Positions 6,423 to 14,900 of a stretch of 64,000 nucleotides of DNA are shown piece by piece; position 1 is the stretch's first letter; each line of letters starts with the position of its first letter. Made by a program: the position numbers and the translations under genes. This DNA comes from Jidongwangia harbinensis. GTDB taxonomy: Bacteria > Actinomycetota > Actinomycetes > Mycobacteriales > Micromonosporaceae. The notes beneath the pieces were generated by a model that did no database searches, had not been told where the DNA came from, and was given only the letters and a program-made list of their open reading frames with translations. The DNA is taken from NCBI RefSeq assembly GCF_020216025.1, contig NZ_JAIWNC010000023.1:1-64000 (forward strand). The letters are read 5' to 3'.

Positions 6423-9068
6423 TTGACGCTTCTGGTGTCCCGGAAACTGATCACTCCACGGCAGCGGGCGAAGGTTGCCGAAGACGCTATGCGCATCCTG
6501 TCAACCGATCCTTCTGTAGCAGCGGGCCTCCCTAGTGAGAATTTCGTTAACGAGCTATCAAGCGTTCAGATTCGATCATTTATCGATTTTGTCGAATCAG
6601 CCCAATTCGGTCAGACTGTAAAGCAGGCAATGATCATGCCACGCAATGAGGAAACCACTTCCGCGCTGCGTGAACAGCTGCGTAGCGGTCTGCGGCATCG
6701 CCAAGCGTTCGACAGAGGCCAGCTGTTCACCGCGACGGATGTTCTGGAGCAAGTGGTGCACAGCGCCGTTGAGGCGATCACCCGTGCCTCTTCGCCCGGT
6801 TTCCAGCGAGACGGCTGGGCAGTGGTTACCGCCGCAAGCGTCGCCGCATCGGCGGTGCGCAACGGCGAACTGCTCGCAAGCCTCCGATCGACCTCGGAGA
6901 TTCACAGCTTCGCCGAAATGCTGCGTAGTGCGGCCCAATTCGGGCATAGCAAGCTAGAGGTGGCGGCGAACGGCGCCCGCAGGAAGGTGGAGTACTCGCA
7001 GCTGTACGTCCCACCGGACTTGGCGTACTCACGGGTGCCCGCGCCAGGTTCACTTTTTGAGGGCTATGGCTCGTTGTCGGTCTCCGAACTGCTCGATCTG
7101 GAACGCAACTTGGTGATCCTTGGTGACCCAGGGGCAGGTAAGTCCACTCTAGCCGCGAAGCTGACGCACGATCTGGCGGCCGACGTCTACGAACGGCATC
7201 GCGGCCAGGTGCCCCTACTGCTCAAGGTCCGAGACTTCTCGCAGGGCATCCGCACCGACCACGAACCGCTGATGCACTACTTACATGCGTCGTGCCGGCG
7301 TCCCAGAAACTTGCTTCCTCCGCCCGGGGCGATCGAGTACCTGCTGCTGAACGGTCTCGGCACCGTCATCATCGACGGCGTCGATGAGCTAGGTGACAGT
7401 TCGGCGCGGGAATCGTTTTTCGACCTCGTGCAAGGTTTTGTCCATCTCTATCCGTTGGCCCGGGTGATAGTCACCTCACGGCGGGTGGGGTACGGCGAAG
7501 CCTCGCTGGACCCCAGCCTGTTCTCAACCTTTGAGCTGAGACCGTTCGACAGCAGCCAGGTAGCCGAGTACGTCGTACGCTGGTTCCGGCTGGACACATT
7601 CGGTGATGACAACGAGGCCGAGATACTAGCCGACGGCTTCATGCAACAAAGCGAACTGGCTTCCGACCTGCGGTCAAATGCGCTGTTGCTGTCCCTGTTG
7701 TGTTCGCTGTACTCAGCGGTCCGCTATATCCCCACAAATCGACCGGAAATTTACAACAAGTGCGCGAACCTGCTCTTCGAGAATTGGGATCGGCAGCGGG
7801 GGATCGAAGTTGCCCATCGCTACGAGTCGCATATCCGGCCGGCGGTACAGAAGATGGCGATCCACCTGTTTCGCGACGCGCAGGGCCGTCAGGCCCTGCC
7901 TCGCAGTGAATGGATGCAGTTCCTCACTAGCTACCTCCAATCGCGACGTTTCCCTAACGTACTCGATGCAGAGCTGGCAGCCTCGGACTTCCTCGACTTT
8001 TGCGCCGGGCGAGCGTGGGTCATAACCGATGTCGGATCCGACCAATTTGAACCGCACTACGGATTTGTTCACCCCACATTCCTGGAATACTTCACCGCAG
8101 CGCAACTAGTCAAAGAGCGCCCGCGTCCGGCTGAGGTATTTGGCAAGATCGAGCCGCATCTCGGCGACGTATCGTGGCGCATGGTGTCCCAGCTAGCCGT
8201 ACAAATCCTGAACGACAGCTTCGACGACGGGGCCGATGAGTTGATCAAATTCATGCTGATCAATCACCGGGCGCGAGCTCGTACCCGGGCTGGCCAGGAC
8301 GTCTACTTAAACTTCATCGCCTCGCTAATGGAGGTCGTTGCTCCACACAACGACAGTCTGGAGGATGCAGTAGGACGGATCGTGACGGCCTCGTGTCAGG
8401 TCCCGGTGGCGGAGCGCTTCACCACCCCCACTGAACCGGCGCCGCGAAAGTACGATCCGGTCGCCGCGGTCGGGCCGGTCGACGAGCCGTTCCTTGCACT
8501 GCTCGGTGTGACCATGGCGGAGAACGCCGAGCGGATCGCCTCTGCGATCGCGCGCAACCTATGGGCCTGCGCCGCCGACCCGTTAGCCCACCCGTCTGTC
8601 GGGCCGTTGTGGGTGGCTCTCCAACAGACGATTTGCGACAGCTTTGAAGTCGCCCGGACAGCGGCCGAACTACTCTCAGGCCAGCGCGTTCCAGCCGTCG
8701 TGAGCGACTGGCGACGCCAACTTCAATGGCCGGCGGCAGGTGACCTTGCAACCGGCGGCATCGCGGTGCTGTACCGGCAGATGTACTGCCTGGGTGTCCT
8801 GTCACCGACCCCGCTCAACGAAATGATTCACGAATTCGAGCGTGCCGCCGACGCCCCTACCGCACAACGGAGGGTTGCCCGGCGGATCAGCTTACAACTT
8901 CGTGATTACCTAACGTATTTGAATGCGCACCCCGACGAGCGTGCAGCGCTCGACCTATTGCCGAGTGAGATGCCCGAAGACACCTGGGTGCTGATCGTTC
9001 AGAATCCTGACTGGCTAGACTCAGAGGCCCGGCTGTCCCTCAAGTCCCTTCTCTGGAGACCACGTTAA
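6423..9068 (+). CDS. NACHT-domain STAND NTPase (candidate anti-phage protein)
   Basis: The protein has 881 residues from TTG 6423, or 902 if translation begins at the ATC at 6360. The NACHT core is clear: Walker A GDPGAGKST (234-242), Walker B VIIDGVDEL (315-323) and sensor motif VTSRR (350-354). The first ~200 residues are helical and look like the N-terminal helical region of bacterial NACHT proteins. The C-terminal ~450 residues are helical, with no nuclease, protease or TIR signature that I can see. Bacterial NACHT proteins are an established class of anti-phage sensors that trigger abortive responses. Membership is secure from motifs; the defence role is inferred from family and from the surrounding island. 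The gene stands alone on its strand. Confidence 0.85.
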   Translation: MTLLVSRKLITPRQRAKVAEDAMRILSTDPSVAAGLPSENFVNELSSVQIRSFIDFVESAQFGQTVKQAMIMPRNEETTSALREQLRSGLRHRQAFDRGQLFTATDVLEQVVHSAVEAITRASSPGFQRDGWAVVTAASVAASAVRNGELLASLRSTSEIHSFAEMLRSAAQFGHSKLEVAANGARRKVEYSQLYVPPDLAYSRVPAPGSLFEGYGSLSVSELLDLERNLVILGDPGAGKSTLAAKLTHDLAADVYERHRGQVPLLLKVRDFSQGIRTDHEPLMHYLHASCRRPRNLLPPPGAIEYLLLNGLGTVIIDGVDELGDSSARESFFDLVQGFVHLYPLARVIVTSRRVGYGEASLDPSLFSTFELRPFDSSQVAEYVVRWFRLDTFGDDNEAEILADGFMQQSELASDLRSNALLLSLLCSLYSAVRYIPTNRPEIYNKCANLLFENWDRQRGIEVAHRYESHIRPAVQKMAIHLFRDAQGRQALPRSEWMQFLTSYLQSRRFPNVLDAELAASDFLDFCAGRAWVITDVGSDQFEPHYGFVHPTFLEYFTAAQLVKERPRPAEVFGKIEPHLGDVSWRMVSQLAVQILNDSFDDGADELIKFMLINHRARARTRAGQDVYLNFIASLMEVVAPHNDSLEDAVGRIVTASCQVPVAERFTTPTEPAPRKYDPVAAVGPVDEPFLALLGVTMAENAERIASAIARNLWACAADPLAHPSVGPLWVALQQTICDSFEVARTAAELLSGQRVPAVVSDWRRQLQWPAAGDLATGGIAVLYRQMYCLGVLSPTPLNEMIHEFERAADAPTAQRRVARRISLQLRDYLTYLNAHPDERAALDLLPSEMPEDTWVLIVQNPDWLDSEARLSLKSLLWRPR

Positions 9069-9335
9069 CGACACAGCCACCACCGACCGCTGTGCACAGC
9101 GTCAACTGCATCCTTGGGTGCCCTTGCCCAACGGCCACATGATGACCTGACGTCTTCGCGGGCTGGTGCCCCCGATGATATGGACGTGCGTTCCGACCGC
9201 CGGCGCACGGACACACCTCGAAGGGCGCAACAGCGTGGTTGCTGTTCGCGCGGTGAGCGTGCACGAGCAGTGAGCCTTTTTCATCGTGACGGCGCAGGTC
9301 ACGGGCAGTGCGGGAGGCCGGTGTCCATGTAGGAC

Positions 9336-9406
9336 GAGGCTCCCGGTAAGACAGCAAATCGACCAAGATCAGATGCCCCAACCGGGAGCCTCGCTGTGCT
9401 GTCTTA
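9336..9406 (+). promoter_or_regulatory. Alternative hairpins over the transposase start
   Basis: gaggctcccggt (9336-9347) is perfectly complementary to accgggagcctc (9381-9392). An overlapping arm, taagacagca (9347-9356), is complementary to tgctgtctta (9397-9406), which covers the transposase GTG start at 9396. The two stems follow one another and could form a long interrupted stem that hides the start. Such structures block translation of read-through transcripts in other insertion sequences; here the role is inferred. Confidence 0.55.
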
Positions 9407-10174
9407 CCCTGCCGCGATTCCGTTGTCCACCCGCAGCCTGAACCACCTCGCCGTCCTCATCCGGGCACACCGTGAGCTGCGGCGATCCCGATGGCGGCGC
9501 CTCGACCCCGGCCGGCAGGCCCTGCTCGCTCTGGCCCACCTGCGCAACGGTGACACCCTGACCCGGCTCGCCGCCGGGTTCAAGATCGGTGTCACGACGG
9601 CCTGGCGCTACGCCCGCGAGGCCATCGACCTGCTCGCCGCGACCGCCGACGACCTGGCCACAGCGATGGACAGGATCCGGCTGCTCGCCTACGCCATCCT
9701 GGACGGCACCTTGATCTCGATCGACCGGGTCGCCGACCAGAGGCCGTACTACTCCGGAAAGCACAAGCGCCATGGCATGAACGTGCAGGTCATCGCGGAC
9801 GCGACCGGACGTCTCGTTTGGGCCTCGGCCGCTCTGCCCGGCTCGACGCATGACCTGACCGCCGCCCGCACCCACAGCATCATCGACGCGCTGACCAGCG
9901 CCGACGTCATGACTTTCGCCGATAAGGGTTATCAGGGTGCCCACGGCAGCGTGCGCCGTTCAAGCGGCGCCGCTTCCGGCCGAAGCTGTCACGCCGGCAG
10001 AAGACGGTCAACCGGGCGCACGCGAAGATCCGCGCCCGCGGTGAACGCGCGATCGCCACGCTCAAGACCTGGAAAATCCTGGCCAAGCTGCGCTGCTGCC
10101 CACGCCGCGCGACCGCGATCGTGCAGGCCATTCTCGCCCTGCACCACGTCGAAGCCAACCGCTACGCAGGATGA
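9396..10174 (+). pseudogene. IS5-type (DDE_4) transposase, frameshifted
   Basis: The frame from GTG 9396 gives an N-terminal helical/HTH region (RQALLALAHLRNGDTLTRLA), then LDGTLISIDRV with the first Asp, and FADKGYQGA with the second. At about 9955 (gtgcgccgttc) the family sequence moves into another frame. That frame supplies FKRRRFRPKLSRRQKTVNRA … ARGERAIATLKTWKIL and ends HHVEANRYAG at 10174, including the last catalytic Glu. One or a few bases appear lost near the TVRTP block usual in the family. A programmed shift cannot be excluded because some IS5 relatives use one, but no slippery run is present. Confidence 0.7.
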
Positions 10175-10184
10175 AAAGGGCTCA

Positions 10185-11115
10185 GTGTTGTAATGGCGCA
10201 GATGCCCAGCCAGCACCCCGTACAACTGGCGCTCGCTCCAGATCAGCGTCCAGTCCACACACTCGAACCCAACCGTGCGCACCCAGCGCTCCGCGTACGC
10301 ATTCGCGCGAGGCGCCCGCGGCGCAATCTTCACCACGTCAATGCCCACCGCAACCAATACCGCGTCGAACGCGGCGCTGAACTTCGCATCCCGATCCCCG
10401 ATCAGGTACCGCAACCGGCGTGCCTGTTCATCCAGTTCCATCAGTAGGTTCCGGGCCCGCTGCACCACCCACGCCCCTGTCGGGTGGGCGGTGATCCCCA
10501 GCAGATGCACCCCGCGTCGTTGAACGTCGACAACGAACAGTACCTACAGCCGAGTCAGGCCAACCGTTTCCACGGTGAAAAAGTCCGTCGCCAGCAGACC
10601 GCCGGCCTGAATGTGCAGGAACTGGCTCCAGCTCGGGCCATTACGCCGCGGTGCCGGCCCGAGACCATGCCGGCGCAGGATCCGCCGTACCGAGGTCGCC
10701 GAGACCCGCACGCCGAGGTCACGGCACTCCCCCACGATCCGCAGATACCCCCAGCGAGGGTTCTCCTGCGCCAGTCGCACCACTAGCGCGACAATCTCCT
10801 CGTCCACACCGCGCCGGTCACGACCGGAGGCGGATAGGTCCACCGGCGGGCGATCAACTCCCGACGCCATCGCAGCAGCGTCGCGGGTGTGACCAGGAAG
10901 ACCGCCCAACGCTCCCGCGGCAACAGCTTCGCCAGCACAGCCAACAACATTCGGTCCGCCGGTGTATACCGCGGACGCGTCACCTGCCGGGCCAGCACCG
11001 CAAACTGATGCCGAAACACCGCGATCTCCACCGCATCCGCGTCCGGTGTCGGACCACAGCCCAACACCCCCAGAACCCGCCGAACGATCAACAACGCGAC
11101 CGTATGAACCACCAC
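10185..11115 (-). pseudogene. rve-type integrase/transposase (IS3/IS481-like), interrupted and decayed
   Basis: Reading from GTG 11115, the N-terminal part (AVEIAVFRHQFAVLARQV … LLRWRRELIARRWTYP) passes through a frameshift at about 10820-10838 to EEIVALVVRLAQENPRWGYL and ATDFFTVETVGLTRL. An in-frame TAG at 10544-10546 interrupts it where the family has Tyr. The frame then resumes with VLFVVDVQRRGVHLLGITAH, LIGDRDAKF and PRAPRANAYAERWVRT, carrying the rve D-D-E residues. It breaks at HYNT, at the right end of the IS5-type element. The expected C-terminal tail is not clearly recognisable on the far side (below 9271). Confidence 0.8.
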
Positions 11116-11260
11116 ACCACCAAGCCTGCCCGACCCGGGTCTCCCCAGGCCAGAGTCCTCACCCTGAAGTGGCACCCAACAGGCGCCCCTTCCGCCACTC
11201 GAATCGTCGGTGCGACGGTGTCGAACGGAAGCGCACGGTCGGTGACTCGTCGGGAGCCTC

Positions 11261-11908
11261 CTACGGCAGCGCGCTAAGAGCGGTGCGGAAATCTGAGAAG
11301 GAAGCGTTAGTGCCTTCGGGCTTGTCGAGGACTTGCAACTCGCGAACCTTGGCGAAGATCCCGGGAGCATCTGACTCTCTATAGTCGCGATACCTGTTGT
11401 TGCGGACAGCGCGTCGGAACTCCTCCTTCGCGTTCCTGATAAGTCCGGTGTTACGACCCATGTACCTCTGAGACAGTTTCCAATGTGACCGGTAGGCCGA
11501 CACTGCAGTTGGCCACAGAAAAAGCCACGCTTCCATTTCCCATGCGGGCGTAACCGCAGTTACATCAAAACCTTCTGCGCGGAATGCCGTTTCAATCTCC
11601 TTGGCATCACCTACGTGAGCTGGAGTTACCGCGTCGCAATCCCGATGCACGAGCACGCACACCACGGAGGAAGTCGCCATCTCAGCGCGTATGACATCGC
11701 ACATTCCGGACACGTGACTTCGGACGCTCTCCGGATTGGCGCCTTTGCTGAAGACTGGAGGTCGGCGAAGCGGCTTAACAGCGCCTGCGAACGTCGGAAC
11801 AGCCGCCAATACGACCTCACGGATCGATCTGGTGTCGTTTTCATCTTCGCCGAATATTAAGATTGAGGATGCCCGGTCCCAAGGACCTGCGCGTCGGCGA
11901 GAACTCAT
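11261..11908 (-). CDS. TOPRIM-like protein partnered with an AAA ATPase
   Basis: The 215-residue protein starts at ATG 11908-11906, which overlaps the ATPase stop TGA 11907-11905 (ATGA coupling); longer upstream starts are less likely. ILIFGEDENDTRSI (Glu21) and VLVHRDCDAV (Asp90, Asp92) place an acidic residue and a DxD pair as in TOPRIM domains. PAWEMEAWLF (121-130) and KEEFRRAVRN … YRESDAPGIFAKV are conserved blocks of an actinobacterial family that I know only as hypothetical, DUF4276-like. A TOPRIM-type nuclease licensed by the upstream ATPase, as in OLD, Gabija or PARIS, is inferred. It differs from AriB, which is DUF4435. Confidence 0.7.
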   Translation of the reverse strand: MSSRRRAGPWDRASSILIFGEDENDTRSIREVVLAAVPTFAGAVKPLRRPPVFSKGANPESVRSHVSGMCDVIRAEMATSSVVCVLVHRDCDAVTPAHVGDAKEIETAFRAEGFDVTAVTPAWEMEAWLFLWPTAVSAYRSHWKLSQRYMGRNTGLIRNAKEEFRRAVRNNRYRDYRESDAPGIFAKVRELQVLDKPEGTNASFSDFRTALSALP

Positions 11909-13095
11909 AATGGCGTTCCGCCGAGCGATCCAGAGAACCACAGTTCACCCAATCCCAATCGCCCCTCAGTAGCCGCCTCCTTGAGCCGGATTTCCTCAGG
12001 GTCGGCCGCAGGAAGGATTGTTGACCCATCCTCCGATCGCTCACAAACTAGCAATTCTTCGGGCTTAAGCCGGTTCACGAGTGCAGGTGAGTGCGTCACG
12101 ATGAGCAGTTGGGTACGCGTTGACGCCTCGCGCAGCCTTTCAACAAGCCTGTCCAACACGTAGGGATGCAATCCGTGATCGATTTCCTCAATGCAGGTCA
12201 ATTGCGGCGGGTGCGGGTCGTACAACAGGGCCAAGAGCGCAAGTACCCGTATCGTGCCATACGATGTATCTGCCAAGTAGGTATTCGAACGCAGGCCTCG
12301 CTCAACCAGCTTCACCGCCATGGATGGCGCGGGCCCATCGATTCCCTCAAGCTCAATAGATTCCAGGCCCGGAACCATTGCACGAGCATCGTCAAGGAAG
12401 TCGCCATATACGTCGTCGTCCTTCATCAGTTGCATGATGACAGACGCGAGATTGCCCGCATCGGGAGAAAGCGACCGTTTCGAGATGCGCGACGGCTGTT
12501 TGGCTGATTCGACATCAGGGTTGAACACCCGAAAGTTACTGAAGAGTTGAGCCACACGATCAATCTCCTCGCCCCCCTCACTCTTGGGGAGTTGGCGGAG
12601 AGCGGCGAGTGCCAGAGTGTTGGTGCTCAGATGTAAGCTCTGTTCCGGATCCTCGGACCCACTTGTGACCCGGATGAATTCAGCCTTCCCACCACTAACC
12701 GTGATACGGCGACCTCTACCAGCTGTACGCTTAAACGTGAATTGCTCTTGGCGTACCAGTACGCGACGCTCGCGTGACGCTCGCCGCGTCCAAAATGACA
12801 GGCGGTACTCATCAGGAGTCTTCTCGTGACTATAGCGCGTAACGTTGGCCTTGACCTCGATCGCCACCGCGCCCGTAGTATCGCCTCTGAAGCGCACACG
12901 ATCGTAACCGCCGCGGCGTTCAAGCGCCGACTGTAGATCGTGGCGCGCGGAGTCGCCGAGGAAGGCAATAAGGTCAAGGAAGTTGCTCTTGCCCGCTTGG
13001 TTGGGCCCCACGAGGACATTCAAGGGTTGGAGTTCTACGGATACCCGTTTGAGACTCCGAAAGTTCTGAGCGCTTACGGACAGCAAGGGACGCAC
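11905..13095 (-). CDS. SMC/OLD-like AAA (ABC-type) ATPase
   Basis: This is a 396-residue protein. Residues 7-40 (SAQNFRSLKRVSVEL … GPNQAGKSNFLDLI) hold the Walker A. DTSYGTIRVLALLALLYD, about residue 280, is the signature-like helix. LTCIEEIDHGLHP is the Walker B with paired acids, and LLIVTHSPALV the H-loop. There is no nuclease domain of its own, unlike class 1 OLD proteins. It is the first gene of a two-gene unit with the TOPRIM-like gene, coupled by ATGA. The arrangement matches ATPase-plus-nuclease defence modules. Confidence in the ATPase is high; the defence role is inferred from gene pairing and location. Confidence 0.85.
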   Translation of the reverse strand: MRPLLSVSAQNFRSLKRVSVELQPLNVLVGPNQAGKSNFLDLIAFLGDSARHDLQSALERRGGYDRVRFRGDTTGAVAIEVKANVTRYSHEKTPDEYRLSFWTRRASRERRVLVRQEQFTFKRTAGRGRRITVSGGKAEFIRVTSGSEDPEQSLHLSTNTLALAALRQLPKSEGGEEIDRVAQLFSNFRVFNPDVESAKQPSRISKRSLSPDAGNLASVIMQLMKDDDVYGDFLDDARAMVPGLESIELEGIDGPAPSMAVKLVERGLRSNTYLADTSYGTIRVLALLALLYDPHPPQLTCIEEIDHGLHPYVLDRLVERLREASTRTQLLIVTHSPALVNRLKPEELLVCERSEDGSTILPAADPEEIRLKEAATEGRLGLGELWFSGSLGGTPL

Positions 13096-13366
13096 GTGAC
13101 GAGCCTACATGCATGAGCAGACGTAGCGCTCTAAGCAGCGAGGACCTGACTGCCTGCTGCACGCTGAACGAACGTCGCCGCGGCAGGTTAGAGCCCGGCG
13201 CCCGCCCTGACCGACAGGCACGACCGGCCGGCCGCAGCGCGGACACGCACTGACGTAGATTAAGGCAACGAGTCGTGCCGACGATTGCGGTTAGTTAAGA
13301 GTCGGCACGGCAAACCCGCACGCGACAGGGCCGGATTCCTCCCGCACGGTCGACACCAGCCCAGCC

Positions 13367-13469
13367 GGGCCAGCACGCTCACCCCAGGCTGCAGCACCCG
13401 CTCCCGGCGTAACCGCGCCCGGGCATGCTCGAACAGCGCCACTGCGCCCTCGGCGTGACGAGCGTGCAA
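13367..13469 (-). pseudogene. Fragment of a Tn3-type transposase (DUF4158 region)
   Basis: The minus-strand frame reads HARHAEGAVALFEHARARL and then RRERVLQPGVSVLARL. It then diverges into sequence with no recognisable similarity. This block is typical of the N-terminal DUF4158 segment of actinobacterial Tn3-family transposases. Only about 35 residues survive. Confidence 0.45.
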
Positions 13470-13488
13470 CAGAGGCGCCCGCCGCCGA

Positions 13489-14140
13489 TCAGCCGGTCGG
13501 CGTCGTGGTCGTCGGCGGCAGCTCGAGCACTTCGCCGGGATAGATCAGCCCGGGCCGTCCGGACCTGATCCGGTCTCGGTTGTCGGTGATCAGACGATGC
13601 CAGTATCGGGCGATGTCGGCGTCGTTCCACGCGGTTGCCGGGGCGCGTGGACCCTGCGCGTGGGCGATGCTCCACAGGTTGTCGCCCGGCTTCCGGATCG
13701 ATCCCCCTGGTCTGCGCGACCAGAACGGTGCCGTCGGCCCGCACGGCGAGCCCGTGGCGCCGGGGATCGTGGCGAGCGTGCCGTCCGGGGCGATCCGGCG
13801 TACGGTCCCGGCGTCCCGATCCGCCGCCAGCAGGTTGCCCGCGGCGTCGAAGACGAGGTCGCACGGCGCCCGCAGGGCGGCGGCGACCGCCGGGCCGCCA
13901 TCGCCGTCCGAGCCGTTACCGGCCACCGTGGTGATGATGCCGCCGGCGTCGATGCGGCGGATACGATGGTTACCGGCGTCGGACACGTTGCCCGCCGGGT
14001 CGACGGCCGGTCCGCCACGGTCGTGCAGACCCGACGGCAGATTCAGTTCCGTGCCGGTGGCCGGGCCGCCGTCACCGGAGTAGCCGCGGGTGCCGGCGCC
14101 GGCCAGAATCACTTCGTTGCCGGTGCTCAGGTCGACGGTC
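13489..14140 (-). pseudogene. Mosaic remnant: NHL repeats joined to a LysM-like tail
   Basis: From about 14140 the minus frame reads TVDLSTGNEVILAGAGTRG, YSGDGGPAT, AGNHRIRRIDAGGIITTVAG and AAGNLLAADRDAGTVRRI. These are NHL beta-propeller repeats like those of sensor proteins and Ser/Thr kinases. Near 13760 the NHL pattern shifts frame (LAVRADGTVLVAQTRGI). Then a different block follows, KPGDNLWSIAHAQ … YWHRLITDNRDRIRSGRPGL, IYPGEVLELPP. It matches the LysM-type module found at the end of membrane BTAD regulators. Two unrelated genes have been fused and broken; no start was identified. Confidence 0.6.
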
Positions 14141-14900
14141 AGGCAAGTGGACGCGAACCCGGGTGCTGGTCGACTCAACGCGGCGGGAATGTGCCCGCCT
14201 GTACAAGCGCTGCACCTACAACGCCACTCGTGCGCTGGCCAGGATGATGGAACTGGAGAGGGGGGCCGCTTCACGCCGGGCTAGTTGCGGCATCCGTGAG
14301 CGCCGTGCACGCGATTATCGAGCCTCCGGACGGGAGCCGACTCGCTAGTTCAACCGCCTCTACCAGGGAGCTTGCAGGGTTCCTTCAATTCCGAGAGCAC
14401 TGCCCCACTCCCGCTTTGACCAGCCACCAAGGTCACCAAGGCAAAGGTCCGCGGGTCAAGCGGTCCAGGAGCGCCATGCGGACCCCCGGATGAGGCCTTC
14501 GCTGCCTTAACGAAGCAGAAGTCTTGGACTTGAGCTGCGGAATCGCACAACCGAGGCAGTTCAGGCGACCTTGGCCTCCTCCTTTGACCCCCAGTACTCA
14601 GATCGGTCAGCGGCATGCTCATGCGTGTCTTCCCTGGTCGTCGTCCAGCATACCTGGGCGAGTTCAAGGGCCTACGTCTATGACGTGTTGGCCACACCGG
14701 CAACGACGTCGGTGGACGCCCCCCCAATTCGGCCGGCGCGGGCAGTGGACCAGAGGAGACGGTGAGATTGTGGGAGTTGGAACGAACAGCTTCAGCAATC
14801 CCGTGCCGAGCAGCCCCGATACCCGGGTGTGTTTGGGTCGGAGCGGTCGTGTGGCTTAGGTTAGGTCGCGAGTATCAGCTCAACGAGTGAACTTTCGCTA
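14141..14900. other. Stretch without recognisable genes before the IS630 element
   Basis: Short frames exist on both strands (for example 14163-14348 plus), but none has a convincing ribosome site or recognisable sequence. A plus-strand peptide, RLYKRCTYNATRALARMM, near 14190-14245 looks protein-like and may be a fragment of a lost gene. Confidence 0.35.

Larger units (their letters stand above)
9271..10184 (+). mobile_element. IS5-type insertion sequence inserted in an older integrase gene
   Basis: The ends are imperfect inverted repeats. tgagcctttttcatc starts at 9271, and the right end gatgaaaagggctca finishes at 10184, with one mismatch over 15 bases. Between them lies one DDE_4-type transposase gene. 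No clear target duplication was found at the flanks. The element lies directly beyond the truncated 3' end of the minus-strand rve gene (10185-11115), which stops at its right boundary. That places it as an insertion in that gene. Confidence 0.7.
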
